A DNA stretch of 64,000 bases from Kwoniella bestiolae CBS 10118. Lineage: Eukaryota; Basidiomycota; Tremellomycetes; Tremellales; Cryptococcaceae. Location: assembly GCF_000512585.2 (NCBI RefSeq), contig NC_089241.1, forward strand, positions 7,148,001 to 7,212,000, in the 5' to 3' direction. Shown in pieces: positions 22,184-32,535 of the stretch (the first letter of the stretch is position 1; the number at the start of each line of letters is the position of its first letter). Position numbers and translations under genes: made by a program. Under the pieces are notes generated by a model, which made no database searches, was not told where the DNA came from, and saw only the letters and a list, made by a program, of their open reading frames with translations.

Positions 22184-25100
22184 ATGGGGAAGGCTAGAGA
22201 GACGGACTCGGGCGATCCTGAGGTACCTAAGCGAAGGAAATTGAATAGTCACGCATGCGATGCTTGCAACGCGGCGAAAGCCAAGTGCGAAGGCGGTCAG
22301 GTGAGTGCGGAGAACGAATGCAAGACGAGCAATCTCCACATCATGGAATTCTCCGCCTGACTATGTTTACTGGCTGATGATCACGTTCAAGCCTTGTTCG
22401 CGGTGCACCAGATCGGACAAAAGTGAGCCCATATCCCACATTTCCAGTTGCCAACACGTGGATGGAGCTTATCCAATGGGTATGCAGTGTGTCAGTACTC
22501 TCGTGTCGATGGCAGAAGAAACCGGGGCAAGCTGTCTTCCCATATCTCCTCTACACACCGAATGCTAGCTTCGAGCTCAGATGTCTCGCGCTCGCCTGTG
22601 TTTGAACGGGTGAACACCGGACAGCCGGACAAGGAGGGAGGCCACAATGTTACACACGCCCCGTCCAGTGAGGGTAATCCAGCGTCCATACCTGCCATGC
22701 CAGTGGATCAATTGATGGGTATAGTCGACTCTACAATTGGTGGGTCTTCTAATGCGCCATTGATGCCGGATCAAAACGAGGCCGGGGCGATCGCACACAC
22801 GGATCAAGTCATGGATCCCTCCGCGACGTCCGCGGTCAACCTACAAGATCCTCTTTTCACTTCCGGTTGGCCATCAGAACCCGTCCATGCTGCGGTAGAC
22901 ATCATTTCATCAGTAACTTCACAGCAGTCGCAGGGCTCGGCTCCATCACAGCACGCAATCAGGACTTTACAACATGACATGCCTGACGAACGCTTATCAG
23001 CAGCTAGCTGGAAGCAGGATGATCCAAGTGGGTCCTTCTCACAAGGACTTGTGTGTCATCGCAGGCTGTGAGAACTGACAAAGCAGCTCAACTTAGGTCG
23101 GTCAAGTTGTAGTGGATTCTTGGACAGTGTGTACCGCAGTCTGAGCACTACCCTTTCCCTTCGCTCCTTTCCTCGCACAATCAATGATATGCCCGAATCG
23201 GACGATGAAGATACTGGTCAGGAAACACCCAGCTTCCTACCCCCAGAGTCCGATGCGCAATTATGGGTCGATTGTTATTTCGATCATAGTTCTGTGAGCT
23301 ATCGATTCCTTTCACGCGCGATCATCCAACAAAGCTTCGTTGCACTATATGCGGATAAACCCCTGCACCCAGAGGATACGATCCTCTTACTCATCGTGTT
23401 GGCAGTCGGTTGTCTGTGGTCAGCATCTTGGAAAAACCTAGATCCTATGGAAAAGCGGAGCCAAGCGTAAGCCATTCCTGTGCGCAACTGGTACGCTGGG
23501 GTCGTGGAACTCATATCTCGTCACAGAAAGCGCATCTATAACATGGCAACGAGAACTAGAAATAACCTCCAACAGAAATCGACTACCTCACTGCGGACGG
23601 TACAGATAGAATTGGTAACGGTGCGTCCAATTCGGGTCCACCATGCACTATGAAAGCATCTGATGACTTTCTTCGTCCCTTTTTAGGTACAGCTACAGCT
23701 TGGGTTGTCGCACTTCCGTGCAGCTTGGATACATCTAGGTACGGCCGCCAGGATAGGGCAGATGCTTGGATTGCACAGGCACCACATCGACAACCCAGTC
23801 TCGGTTGAACAATCGAGACAGCTGGCATTTTGGGTGACCTTCATTCTTGATCGATATCTATCCGCCGTGCTCGGGTTGCCCACTATTCTTCGGGAGGAAG
23901 ACATCAATCAGGCCTATTTTTGCGAGCATAGTCCTTTGTCAGACGGGACTGTGATCGATCCGACAGACGCGAAGGCGCTCCCTGGGTCCTTGGTACATAT
24001 AAAGTAAGCCGTGATCTTCCTCCTTGCGGCCGCTGGCCACATGGCCCTCTCCATGATGCATCGACTTACTCTCGGGGATCGTCACGTAGGCTTGGACACA
24101 TACTCGGACATTGCCTGCAATACGTCATGAGAACCTCGTCATCTTCCCACGAGGTGCGACATCAGGGTACTTTGCAACTGGAGCAGGAGCTTGATGAATG
24201 GCAGAGATCCATACCCTCTTTCTTTAAACCTCGAACAGTGCGCATCAAAGATTCCACTTCTCAATTCTACATGGTGGATCATCTCTTTGAGCGGTGAGTC
24301 TCTGCATCTGAGTTCTCATCTCGGCGGATCTTAGAAGGATCGTCGCTCACTGTATGGTATGGCTCTCGTCAGACAACGTCGGACAGTGGAAGGAGCTTAC
24401 TGGTTCATCCGCTTACTATTATACCGCAATTTCCTGCTGGAGGAGTTCCTTTCCGCTAGTCCCGGTGCTTTAGACGCTTTGCCACACCGTCAAGTGCCGA
24501 ACGAGGTTCGCAAATGCGTGGAAGCGGCCATGGCAATCGCAGAAATGGCTGCTGAAATCAAAGATGATACTCAGTACAACGGGACGTATTGGGTGAGTTG
24601 CCAAATCCTGGCTAGCTTCGGTCGGGGCAGGCCACTGCTCACTGGCCATCTGATTCGGCTTCAGACCTCGGCTTACTTTACTTTCTGCGCCATCGCTGTG
24701 CTTTTGGTTTACATGATGCTATACGATGATGCATTGGACGACAAGGAGATAAGGAAGATCCTAGAGTCGGCGCAATTGGGATTAGCAAGAATGACCTGGA
24801 CGACCCAGACAGAATGGCAATCTCTGTTACAGGTGACTTCATGACGATTCGATGCTCACATCTACAGAAGCCTGTCAACTAGCTCTTGTCGCTGACTGCA
24901 TACGATTATGCGATTTTGTTTAGGAATCCCAAAAATTCGTTGACATCGCTGAGGCTCGCCATAGACGATGGGGAGGGATTGATTGGGATCAGATCTTTTT
25001 GTCACAGTCAAGAGCGCCTTCGCCGGGTGCAGGAGGAACTTCTTCCACCAATATGCTTTCTGGCGGTATCAAGTGGGTCTGCATCTGCACTGTGCCATTA

Positions 25101-25243
25101 CTCGCGAAGACTCTCGCTCATAGATTTGACCAATTTGCAGCGTCAATGATCTACAATTCTGGCAAGACGTTCAGCTGATGTGTGCCATCGGTTTGCCGTC
25201 AGGTAGTGCGGAGCTTAATAGCTTGGTTCGACTTCCAGAATAA
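22184..25243 (+). CDS. Zn2Cys6 transcription factor, probable cluster-specific regulator
   Basis: Eleven exons (22184-22300, 22392-22422, 22488-23027, 23097-23466, 23527-23614, 23687-24003, 24090-24293, 24373-24592, 24665-24832, 24924-25072, 25141-25243) encode about 768 residues. Splicing the first three exons gives a canonical cluster with Cys25, 28, 35, 41, 44 and 51, followed by QYSRVDGRRNRGK. The middle homology domain begins near WVDCYFDHSSVSYRFLSRAI and continues through LGTAARIGQMLGLHRH (the usual AxRMAxxLGLHR-like motif) and FWVTFILDRYLSAVLGLP, as in the Fungal_trans domain. The end is uncertain: without the last intron, translation would stop at a TGA near 25178 instead. Its position between a transporter and catabolic enzymes suggests it controls them. 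Confidence 0.82.
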
Positions 25244-25370
25244 TTGACCCTCGGTGTCATGCCAACTGAGGCTCACCAGATGATTGAAATGCATTACATG
25301 ACAACGAAATGCGTCTAGGTGCAGAGAGCCGTCTCCCTGATACTACATAGCTATGTATGATGTCTTCCGA

Positions 25371-27575
25371 TCACAGTTCTTCGTAGCTTTGACCGTTCAG
25401 CCCGCGCAATATCTCATACACACCATACGCTCCTGGATCGGGTGGTCTGATTGTACCGGCGCTTCCTTCACCGACATAGGTACCTCTTCCAAGCTTGGGA
25501 ACCATACGTCTAGTGTATTCTGCTTTATCTTTGGCAAAGTTGACGGCAGATTCAAAACCATCTTCAGCCACCCTTTGGACAAAGGGTATGAGGACATCCA
25601 TCACGGTACGATCACCCTCTCTGGCAAGAGTGTACTTGCAGAGACCTTCCAGGGCTCCTGCCAGTGATTGCAGGAGAACATTCTGAATGACTGTACCATC
25701 TTTACCAACACATCTCTCCGATACCTGCTTTTGATAAGAAGCGAAAAAAATAGCCTACACAGGTTGTTAATTAGCTACCTTTCGATGCAGCTTGTGCAAA
25801 GAAGAAGGCGAAGTATCTCACAAATATGGCTCCTAAGGTTCCTCCCATATCTTCTTCGCAAATGTGAACTATCCTGCTCAATAAGCTCAAGATCGAGAGG
25901 GATTGTCCCGACACAGTGTCCAGCCAAAGGAGCAAGGCTATCATGGGAACCATTTTCAGTCTCTGTTTTCAACCTCGAGAAGCTAGCCGCAGTTGCAACA
26001 TACATTTGACACCTCTTGTTAGTGTCTCTCCGCAATCCCCATCCCCCATCTCGGTGTCCCATACCGTGAGCATCGGCTCGGCGGAGATTACATTTTGGCA
26101 GCTTAACCGTAATCTTTCTTCCGTTTCGGCGGGTACTACAGCGAATTCCGTTAGGCTACCCCTTCCAACATCCTTTTTCCCAACCACTCACACCTGAGAT
26201 CCTGACTGAAGCTTGGCTTGTCGTCTTCATCTTCAATCGTCTCGACCAGTCTGGCGGCGTTAGTCGTCATCTCCTTGATTGGCAGAGCTGTTCTCGGCCA
26301 AGCAGTAGCGTCCGTAGCAGCGTCATAGAATTCCAGGATTCGGTCTATCGAGGTCGAGGTCGATCGCGAAACGTTTGTTAGGTTGGTCAAGGTGATTGAA
26401 ACTCCAGGAGCGTTCAAGGAGGAGATCAGAGTGCCCTGCATAACTCGAATTGGGCAAATTGAGTAGCGTTGTTTGAGGATAGCGACTGTATGAGCAGTAA
26501 AAGCGGACAGCTCAAGGAGACTAACCCCACCCAGATTGTTAATGGTTAAAAGCTCTGCGTCGTTGTCATTGACGGGAACATATGCTCGCTCTGTATCTTC
26601 GGCATCAAGAAGTAGCGCAAGCATTTCACTGATGAGATCGGTGGGTTTTGGGATAGGGGAAATAAGCCGTACACCCTGATCGAGAATAAAGCAAGCGTAA
26701 GCCGAATCCTGTATGTAGGCGTGAAGCAACAGAGCAGACATACAGGCTCGTTATGAATCCCCATGCCCAGCTCCAGTGTGTCATCTGTAAGCGACCCGTA
26801 TTCCTGCGATCGCCCGGGGACATGTATGTGATCAAGCGAGCTCCCGACTGTTACTTGATTACTGGCGATTGCGTCCCCCAAAGCACCGCATTCTTGGAGA
26901 CTGAGACCAGCAGCAGCAGCAGCTCCGATCAACTTCATGACTACGGACGTACACCCGTTCAGCAAGGTCTCCTGGTGTGCGATTGAGAGAGACAAAGCGT
27001 ACCAATGGCTGCGCCAGCCAGACCTCTTCTGCCCACTAAGCTGTTCCTTGACCGCCCCACCGCGACGTCATCTGCGACTACCACACTTCTGACCGGAGTA
27101 TTACCAGAAGCGTTGTGCTGCTGAGCGGCAAGCCCGAAATGTAGCATATCGCCGGTATAATTGATGATTATCAGGATGATTCCAGCAGATCGGGAACACA
27201 TGTTTAGTGCTTTTCGAATCTGTCGAGTTGACGGTGACGCAAATAGTTCCCCTTGCACAGCAGCGGTGAGCATTCCGCACCCAACGAAATCTGTCCACGA
27301 CCACTGTCAGCCTCATCTGATGCATAAGGGCGGTCGGTACGCCTACAGAGGTTTTCAAAGAGTCATGACTTACGAGCCATACCAGGTTCATGTCCTGACC
27401 CACATCCACTTATGACCGCAACTTTGGCTTTTTCATGATGAGCTACCGTCACAATGTTGTCCGGATGTAATACAAGTGATCCCCCGCGGCACGCCACGAG
27501 TCCTTCAAGGTGCTTGGCGACCAACGAAGTGCCGCTACCGTCCGTCTGTGCGTTGAAGAAATGCTTTGTTGCCAT
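25371..27575 (-). CDS. Dihydroxyacetone-kinase family kinase (DhaK-DhaL)
   Basis: Seven minus-strand exons (27575-27374, 27290-27003, 26940-26744, 26675-26194, 26155-26004, 25937-25779, 25699-25371) give 602 residues, full length for two-domain ATP-dependent kinases. The DhaK part has the substrate His62 in GSGHEPGMAHFVG, FASPSTRQI, an Asp-containing VVVADDVAVGR and His226 in LGMGIHNEPG, equivalent to the His that binds the ketone covalently. The DhaL part has the magnesium-binding aspartates D423, D428 and D430 in WDTEMGDGDCGETL, then EEDMGGTLGA and KAEYTRRMVPKLGRGTYVGE. It phosphorylates dihydroxyacetone or a related short ketose in the cytosol. One intron is only 38 bases (26156-26193). 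It shares a promoter with the class II aldolase. Confidence 0.92.
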
Positions 27576-27873
27576 GCTGCTTGAGTGCAAGTAAACTTCT
27601 TAGTGTCTTCATCACTGGCAGGATGCTATACAGACTCCTTGCTGAATTATGTATCTGCCTCAGACGCGCATCTCCGGTCCTGATTTTGCAGTTCCGGTTC
27701 GCAATCTCCGTGCACCGGTCATATTTCTCCGGGTCCGTTGGGTGACAGTCTATATGTTTATGCTTGTATGCATGTCATCTCCATTGAGTCTTCGCGATTA
27801 TATTTACGGTTCTGATCTGGTTCCATCGTCCACTTTGAGCTACCCTATCAATTTCAACCGCCCAAGTCCCACA
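27576..27873. promoter_or_regulatory. Divergent promoter of kinase and aldolase genes, with CGG-rich motifs
   Basis: 298 bases with a cluster of CCG/CGG triplets. TCTCCGG occurs at 27671-27677 and 27726-27732. GTTCCGGTT (about 27691), TCTCCGTG (about 27705) and CACCGG (about 27713) lie between them. The pattern fits a Zn2Cys6 binding region shared by both genes. Confidence 0.5.
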
Positions 27874-28866
27874 ATGAGTTTCCCGCATACCAATCGAACA
27901 TATCAAATCTTCTCCAAGGCGAAGGCGGAAGGCTATGCAATCGGAGGTTATTGTGTGTGGGTTAATTTCTACTTTGTTGATCTCGCACAAGTCTGTGACT
28001 GACGTCCGTTCAGATACAATGCCGAGGGAGTGCTGGCTGTGATTCGCGCTGCAGAGCGGTGCCGATCACCCGCATTGATACAAGTCTTTCCCTGGACTAT
28101 GCACAACCAAGGATTACCTTTCGTCAAGTTCATCGTCGAAGCAGCTCACTCTGCTTCAGTGCCCATCGCAGTCCATCTCGATCACTGCATTCAGCCCGCA
28201 GATGTCGAGCTCGCTCTGACTTTCCCCTTTGACTCCATCATGGTGGACGGCTCGTTGTTCTCGGAAGAGGAGAACTCGAAGTATGTCAGGGATATCGTCA
28301 AACGAGCGGCCGAGAAGAACATCACGATCGAAGCCGAGATCGGTCGAATGGAAGGCTGTGAAGACGGTCTGCCTGACTTGGGCTTAGATGAAATCCTCAC
28401 CTCCCCTGACACTGTTGCTCATTTCATCGAGGAGACAGGAATTCACTTCCTGGCTCCCAGTTTCGGCAACGTACACGGACCGTATCCACCCGGAGGTGCC
28501 GAGAAATGGTGGCAGGTCGACAGGTGAGCTGGGATAACTCACTCAATGATCTACGCGTCGTGTTGTTCTGACTATTGTTTGCCATCTGATTGTTGCAGAC
28601 TGGCTGGTATTCACAAGGCTATTCCTGATATTCCTCTCGTTCTTCACGGAACCCATCCTCTATCTGACGAGATGGTCAAACTTAGCATGACGATGGGAAT
28701 GGTCAAGATCAACCAGAACCGAACTGTCAGGGAGAACTATATGAAGTTCATTGGGGATAATTCATCTAAGTTGGAGTTGACTAAACTGCAGGAACAAGGT
28801 GTTGAAATCTATTCGCGCGAGGTGGAGAGATTCATGGGAGTCGCCGGTTCTGTAGGCAAAGCTTGA
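27874..28866 (+). CDS. Class II (zinc) ketose-bisphosphate aldolase-like protein
   Basis: Three exons (27874-27956, 28014-28523, 28599-28866) encode 286 residues. Zinc and catalytic residues of the class II family are present: Asp84-His85 in AVHLDHC, Glu134 in IEAEIG, His182 in FGNVHGPYP and His214 in LVLHG. Two phosphate-contact regions differ from the family pattern: the usual LHGGSG/LHGASG loop reads LHGTHPLSD, and the usual KIN(I/V)xT segment reads KINQNRT. The fold is a TIM barrel by family. It cleaves or forms a C-C bond in a ketose, probably yielding dihydroxyacetone (phosphate) or a similar triose. The adjacent divergent DhaK-type kinase and a downstream dehydrogenase suggest one pathway. 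The precise substrate is unknown. Confidence 0.88.
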
Positions 28867-29489
28867 TAGTCTTCTCATGCAATATTATTCCACAATGATT
28901 GTATGCTCTTGGTAACCGTTGAATAGTTTTGTCCGAAGCCAATCAGAACCATTGATGTCTTGGTGCCTTCCGAAGCCAGACTGCCGGTGTCCGATTCATT
29001 TTCGGTATAATTGTGCCGCTTGGTGGGTTTTGTGGGGCGTACTTCAATATTTACTTCGCGCACTTCAACATGACGTGGACTTGAAGTTAGTCTCCGCATA
29101 AAATTTGATAAGGTTTTTATAGCATCAGAAGACAAGCTCATGCATGCATCAAAAGGCTGAATGCGTACAATGACAGGACAGGTATCAACACAAGGATTCT
29201 AACCCGCTTCATATGCATGGCAGTCAGCTGGCCAATTGTTGTTTTGTATGGTGACCTGCGAGCTCCATGTGGCAGACATGTGCTCGTGGTCTGCTGATCA
29301 TTTTGTTTGGGAGCGGACATCTCCAGAACGTAATCAATGAAGTGCGCCCATCAAAACCCCGCTTGGTATCCTTCTCCCCTCAGCAACATGGCTCGATGCC
29401 CCGCATCAGGCGCGGCACAACGAGGGAATTGAGGCGGGTTCGCAAAGGACGGCTTGCCCGGACCGACAATCCCCTACAACCTCCTGAAC

Positions 29490-29518
29490 CCGGAGATGCG
29501 GGGTAGCCAGTTCTCCGG
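29490..29518. promoter_or_regulatory. Inverted CCGGAGA...TCTCCGG pair
   Basis: CCGGAGA at 29490-29496 and TCTCCGG at 29512-29518 face each other with a 15-base spacer, and ATCTCCG follows. Everted or inverted CGG half-sites are the usual target form of Zn2Cys6 dimers. It lies about 260 bases upstream of the dehydrogenase start. Confidence 0.5.
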
Positions 29519-29630
29519 ATCTCCGACCTATATCCATAATGCCGTCGATTCATGTTAGGAGCAAACCGTAGTCATGTGGTAACCAGTGCGGAGAAGGCTT
29601 AGGTGGGCCGGCATTCTGCGGTATAAGACC

Positions 29631-29662
29631 GTTGCTGTAGTAATATGTTGCTGTAGTAATAT
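29631..29662. repeat. Perfect 16-base tandem duplication
   Basis: GTTGCTGTAGTAATAT occurs twice head to tail, about 115 bases before the dehydrogenase start codon and next to a TATA-like sequence. Confidence 0.85.
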
Positions 29663-29775
29663 CGATATAAAGTGATCCCTCTCAGCGTGATCTAGCCCCA
29701 TCCTCCTGTCTCTATCATTACTCACGTTCCAACGCCTAGAAGACAAGACAAAAAAGAAAGATTTGATTGAATACA

Positions 29776-30730
29776 ATGGAGGCCGCTTCATTCCCTTCAT
29801 ACAAAGACAAAGTCGTTCTCCTTACCGGTATCGGTCAATCTGATCCGGATTCCTGGGGAAATGGTGCCGCAACCGCTCTTCTCATGGCTCGAAATGGTGC
29901 CAAGATCTTCGGTTGCGACTTGACACTAGAAGCAGCCGAATACAACAAGAAGCGACTCACCGAAATGGGGTACGAATGCGACGTGGTTGCTGCCGATGTC
30001 ACCAATCCGGACTCAGTGAAAGCTTTCGTAGATGCTTGTATGGCGAAACATGGAAGAATCGACATCCTGGTCAACAACGTTGGTAGATCGGAGCCAGGTG
30101 GGCCTGCTGAAATGCAGCCGAACGTGTGGGACAAGCAATGCGCGGTCAACCTCAGTAGTGTGTACCTCTGTTGCCACTATGTGTTACCGATCATGGAGGC
30201 CCAAGGAAGCGGATGTGTCGTGAACGTTGCATCGGTAGCTGGCTTGAGGTATATTGGTAAACCGCAAGTAAGTTTGGTGTGGTCCTCCGCTCATGCTTTC
30301 AGCTTGCTGATACTCCCTTGTTGCAGGTTGCTTATTCCGCCACCAAAGCTGCGGTGATACAGGTATGTGCACATGCAATTTGATCCTGACCGTGCGTCTT
30401 CCGTGGAGAGCTTGAGCCTGATGTGAGGTCTTATTCCAGTTCACTGCAGCTACCGCTGTATTGTACGCACCAAAGAACATTCGAATGAATGTTGTCGTTC
30501 CGGGTTTGATGGCTACACCGCTCCTGAAGATGCTCGCCGACAAATACGCAAATGGTGATTATGAAGGATTCGCTGCCAAACGAAACGCTCAAGTCCCCAT
30601 GAACCGAATGGGAGATGCTTTCGATGTCGCCAATGCTTCGTTGTTCCTGGCTTCCGACGCCGCTCAATATATCACTGGTCAACAGATCGTCGTGGACGGC
30701 GGTATCACCCAATCCACGGGAAGAGTTTAG
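29776..30730 (+). CDS. Short-chain dehydrogenase/reductase
   Basis: Three exons (29776-30267, 30327-30362, 30440-30730) give 272 residues, a classical SDR length. The catalytic residues are Ser153 in VNVASVAGLRY and Tyr167/Lys171 in AYSATKAA. VNNVG and VDGG at the expected places confirm the family. The glycine-rich motif is unusual: TGIGQSDPDSWGNGAA, with extra residues between the first and later glycines of TGxxxGxG. It oxidises or reduces a secondary alcohol with NAD(P)(H). The middle exon is only 36 bases. It closes the putative catabolic cluster and could make the ketone that the neighbouring kinase uses. Confidence 0.9.
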
Positions 30731-31166
30731 GTTCCAATGACTAAACACCATTCTGTATTAAGATATAGCTTTTTCATCGGATATGGTGGTGGGACCTTTA
30801 CATCCGATAACATTGTCGTAGTTGTCATTGTCACAGACTCAGATTAGGCGATTTCATACTTCTTACACTATGCATACATCTTCAGATAGTTGAGCACGGT
30901 CTGCGTAAGCTGCTAAATCACCAAGGTCTGGCATCAAAGGGTTTGGTACCAAAACACAGAACGCAATTATTACAACTCTCGTTTTGACGCCCTGATCGGT
31001 TGGATGTCAGAACGCATATCGGGATCTTTACGAGGTATTTAGCCGCGTACACTACGATATTGGAACATTTACGAGACCAGATCCAGCGCGCAGGAATGGA
31101 TTTATTCACAAATACACACGCACACACATAACACACATACTGGTGACCGGCTGAAACATGTTCATA

Positions 31167-31383
31167 TCATCGTTGTTCAATAAGCCCAACGAACTCTCGT
31201 TGAACTCTGTCCTCCGCTTTCTTCTCCACCCTATCCTTTGTATCGTTCGCTTCAGATAGAGCCATTGCGCCCACCGCTTCTTCCACCCCTTTGATGTCGT
31301 CCTGTGTGTCTTGGCGTCAGACTCACCTTGCGGTACGGTGTAGTACCCTTACAGGATTGACCTCCGTGACTGACTGTCACCTC
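31167..31383 (-). pseudogene. Possible C-terminal relic of an unidentified gene
   Basis: On the minus strand 31301-31167 is open for 44 residues and ends in TGA. It reads a charged helix (AMALSEANDTKDRVEKKAED, then VQREFVGLIEQR). Just upstream, about 31383-31327, another open segment reads KIEVTVSHGGQSCKGTTPYR and ends at a GTGAGT donor. The gap between them is only 25 bases, too short for a normal intron here, so an internal deletion is possible. The upstream part runs towards the LTR-like fragment at 31447. I do not recognise the protein. Confidence 0.3.
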
Positions 31384-31446
31384 GATTTTGTCTGACAAAC
31401 TTGCTGCTCAATGGCTTGACAGGGGTTGGATAGATAAGGGTGTTGC

Positions 31447-31604
31447 TGTTATGTCAGAGCTAACCTACCGTGTAGCGTTGGCTCTTAGACTCTCAACTTA
31501 GTATATCAATCAGCACTCCCTACTCAAGAGTAACTATGAACTCAAAGACTCATTAGGGGCAGTACTTCGCAGCTAGTGAGGTCAGGTAGATTGACTCTAC
31601 TCAA
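31447..31604 (+). mobile_element. LTR-like dispersed repeat, copy 2 (shorter)
   Basis: It begins TGTTATGTCAGAGCTAACCT and parallels the copy at 18650 through GTTGGCTCTTA, CAGCACTC, AGGGGCAGT and CTTCGCAGCTAGTGAGGTCA. Similarity ends soon after GACTCTACTCA. It lacks the hairpin-bearing insert of copy 1. No flanking retrotransposon genes were found. Confidence 0.55.
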
Positions 31605-31806
31605 AGACCTTGGCTTTTATTGGATTGCGTGAGTTCCTTGCCCCTCCATACGTGGTCGCACAAGTGTGAACTGCACATTGCTTAATCTGACGGGAGTGTT
31701 ATGATAATCTCTGTGTGGAAGATCGATTTGTGAGTTTAAGTGCTGTCTTATCTAATTGCCCAAGGACTGACTTCCGTTTCAGGTGAACCCTCTCCCGCTA
31801 TTTGAG

Positions 31807-31958
31807 AAAACTTCCCCTCTAATCGCACATTCCTATCTCAACGCGCCGATCGCACCCTTGCCCCCGTTGAAGAGGGACTCGACATACCTGGCGATCTCAA
31901 TATAGGTCATCCGCAGGAATTTGAGAACCAAGATGAGTGGTTGAAAGCTATAGGAGTT
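31807..31958 (+). other. Isolated coding-like exon
   Basis: An open segment of 50 codons follows a possible acceptor (tatttgag) and ends at a good donor, GTT|GTGAGT. It reads in part TLAPVEEGLDIPGDLNIGHP and EFENQDEWLKAIGV, a plausible protein composition. If the donor is used to the acceptor near 32025, a stop follows after six codons. It may be the end of a small or decayed gene. I do not recognise it. Confidence 0.25.
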
Positions 31959-32535
31959 GTGAGTGGATCCATATATACACCTTCATGTTACGGTCCCCGC
32001 GGTCACCGACTGGTGTTGGTATAGATATCAAGTGTCGTAGACTGATTTCTACGATTACTGAATAGGGAGACAAATGGAAAGTCCCTCAGAGACTGCGGGA
32101 CCTCAGAGGGAATGCCATAAAGATAAGGAAAGAGCACTTGGGTTATTAGGTTATTTGGTGCTTTCGGAAGGATACAGTGATCATCAACCAGATATTGTGT
32201 CACCATGGGACCATCATGAACCCGTACATAGAGTAGAGTATTGTAGTCTTATCATCTAACAAGCCATGTTCCTTCGTTTCAGTCCAGGACATAGATCTAC
32301 CTTTACGATCACGACATGCATGTTACACATACGATCCCTGACAGCGGTGTGGAGGCTGACGGAATGATCTTAGTAAGCACGTCTTTATGGTGGGATTATG
32401 GGTGGTGGAGGTGGTCCAGCTACAGTACTTTGTTTGCTTTGGAGATATAAGAGCTGGTAATTTTGACCTTTGTTAATGGTTGTAGCTCTTCAAGCAGATG
32501 TATACCAGGAATAGAGGATCACCACTTTGACCAAC

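Larger units (their letters stand above)
28867..29775. other. Intergenic region upstream of short-chain dehydrogenase
   Basis: About 900 bases without a supported exon. It holds an inverted pair of CCGGAGA/TCTCCGG motifs and a tandem 16-base duplication (both listed separately). A TATA-like gatataaag lies near 29664. Confidence 0.45.
30731..32535. other. Intergenic stretch with repeat and coding relics
   Basis: About 1.8 kb between the dehydrogenase and Old Yellow Enzyme genes. It holds a (CA)-rich run near 31108-31140, an LTR-like fragment and two short coding-looking segments (listed separately). I could not assemble an intact gene. Confidence 0.5.

Noticed and set aside
22423..22447. A 25-base intron in the cluster regulator
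   Set aside because: It is too short and it destroys the sixth cysteine of the zinc cluster. Using the acceptor at 22487 instead gives the exact Cys-x6-Cys spacing.
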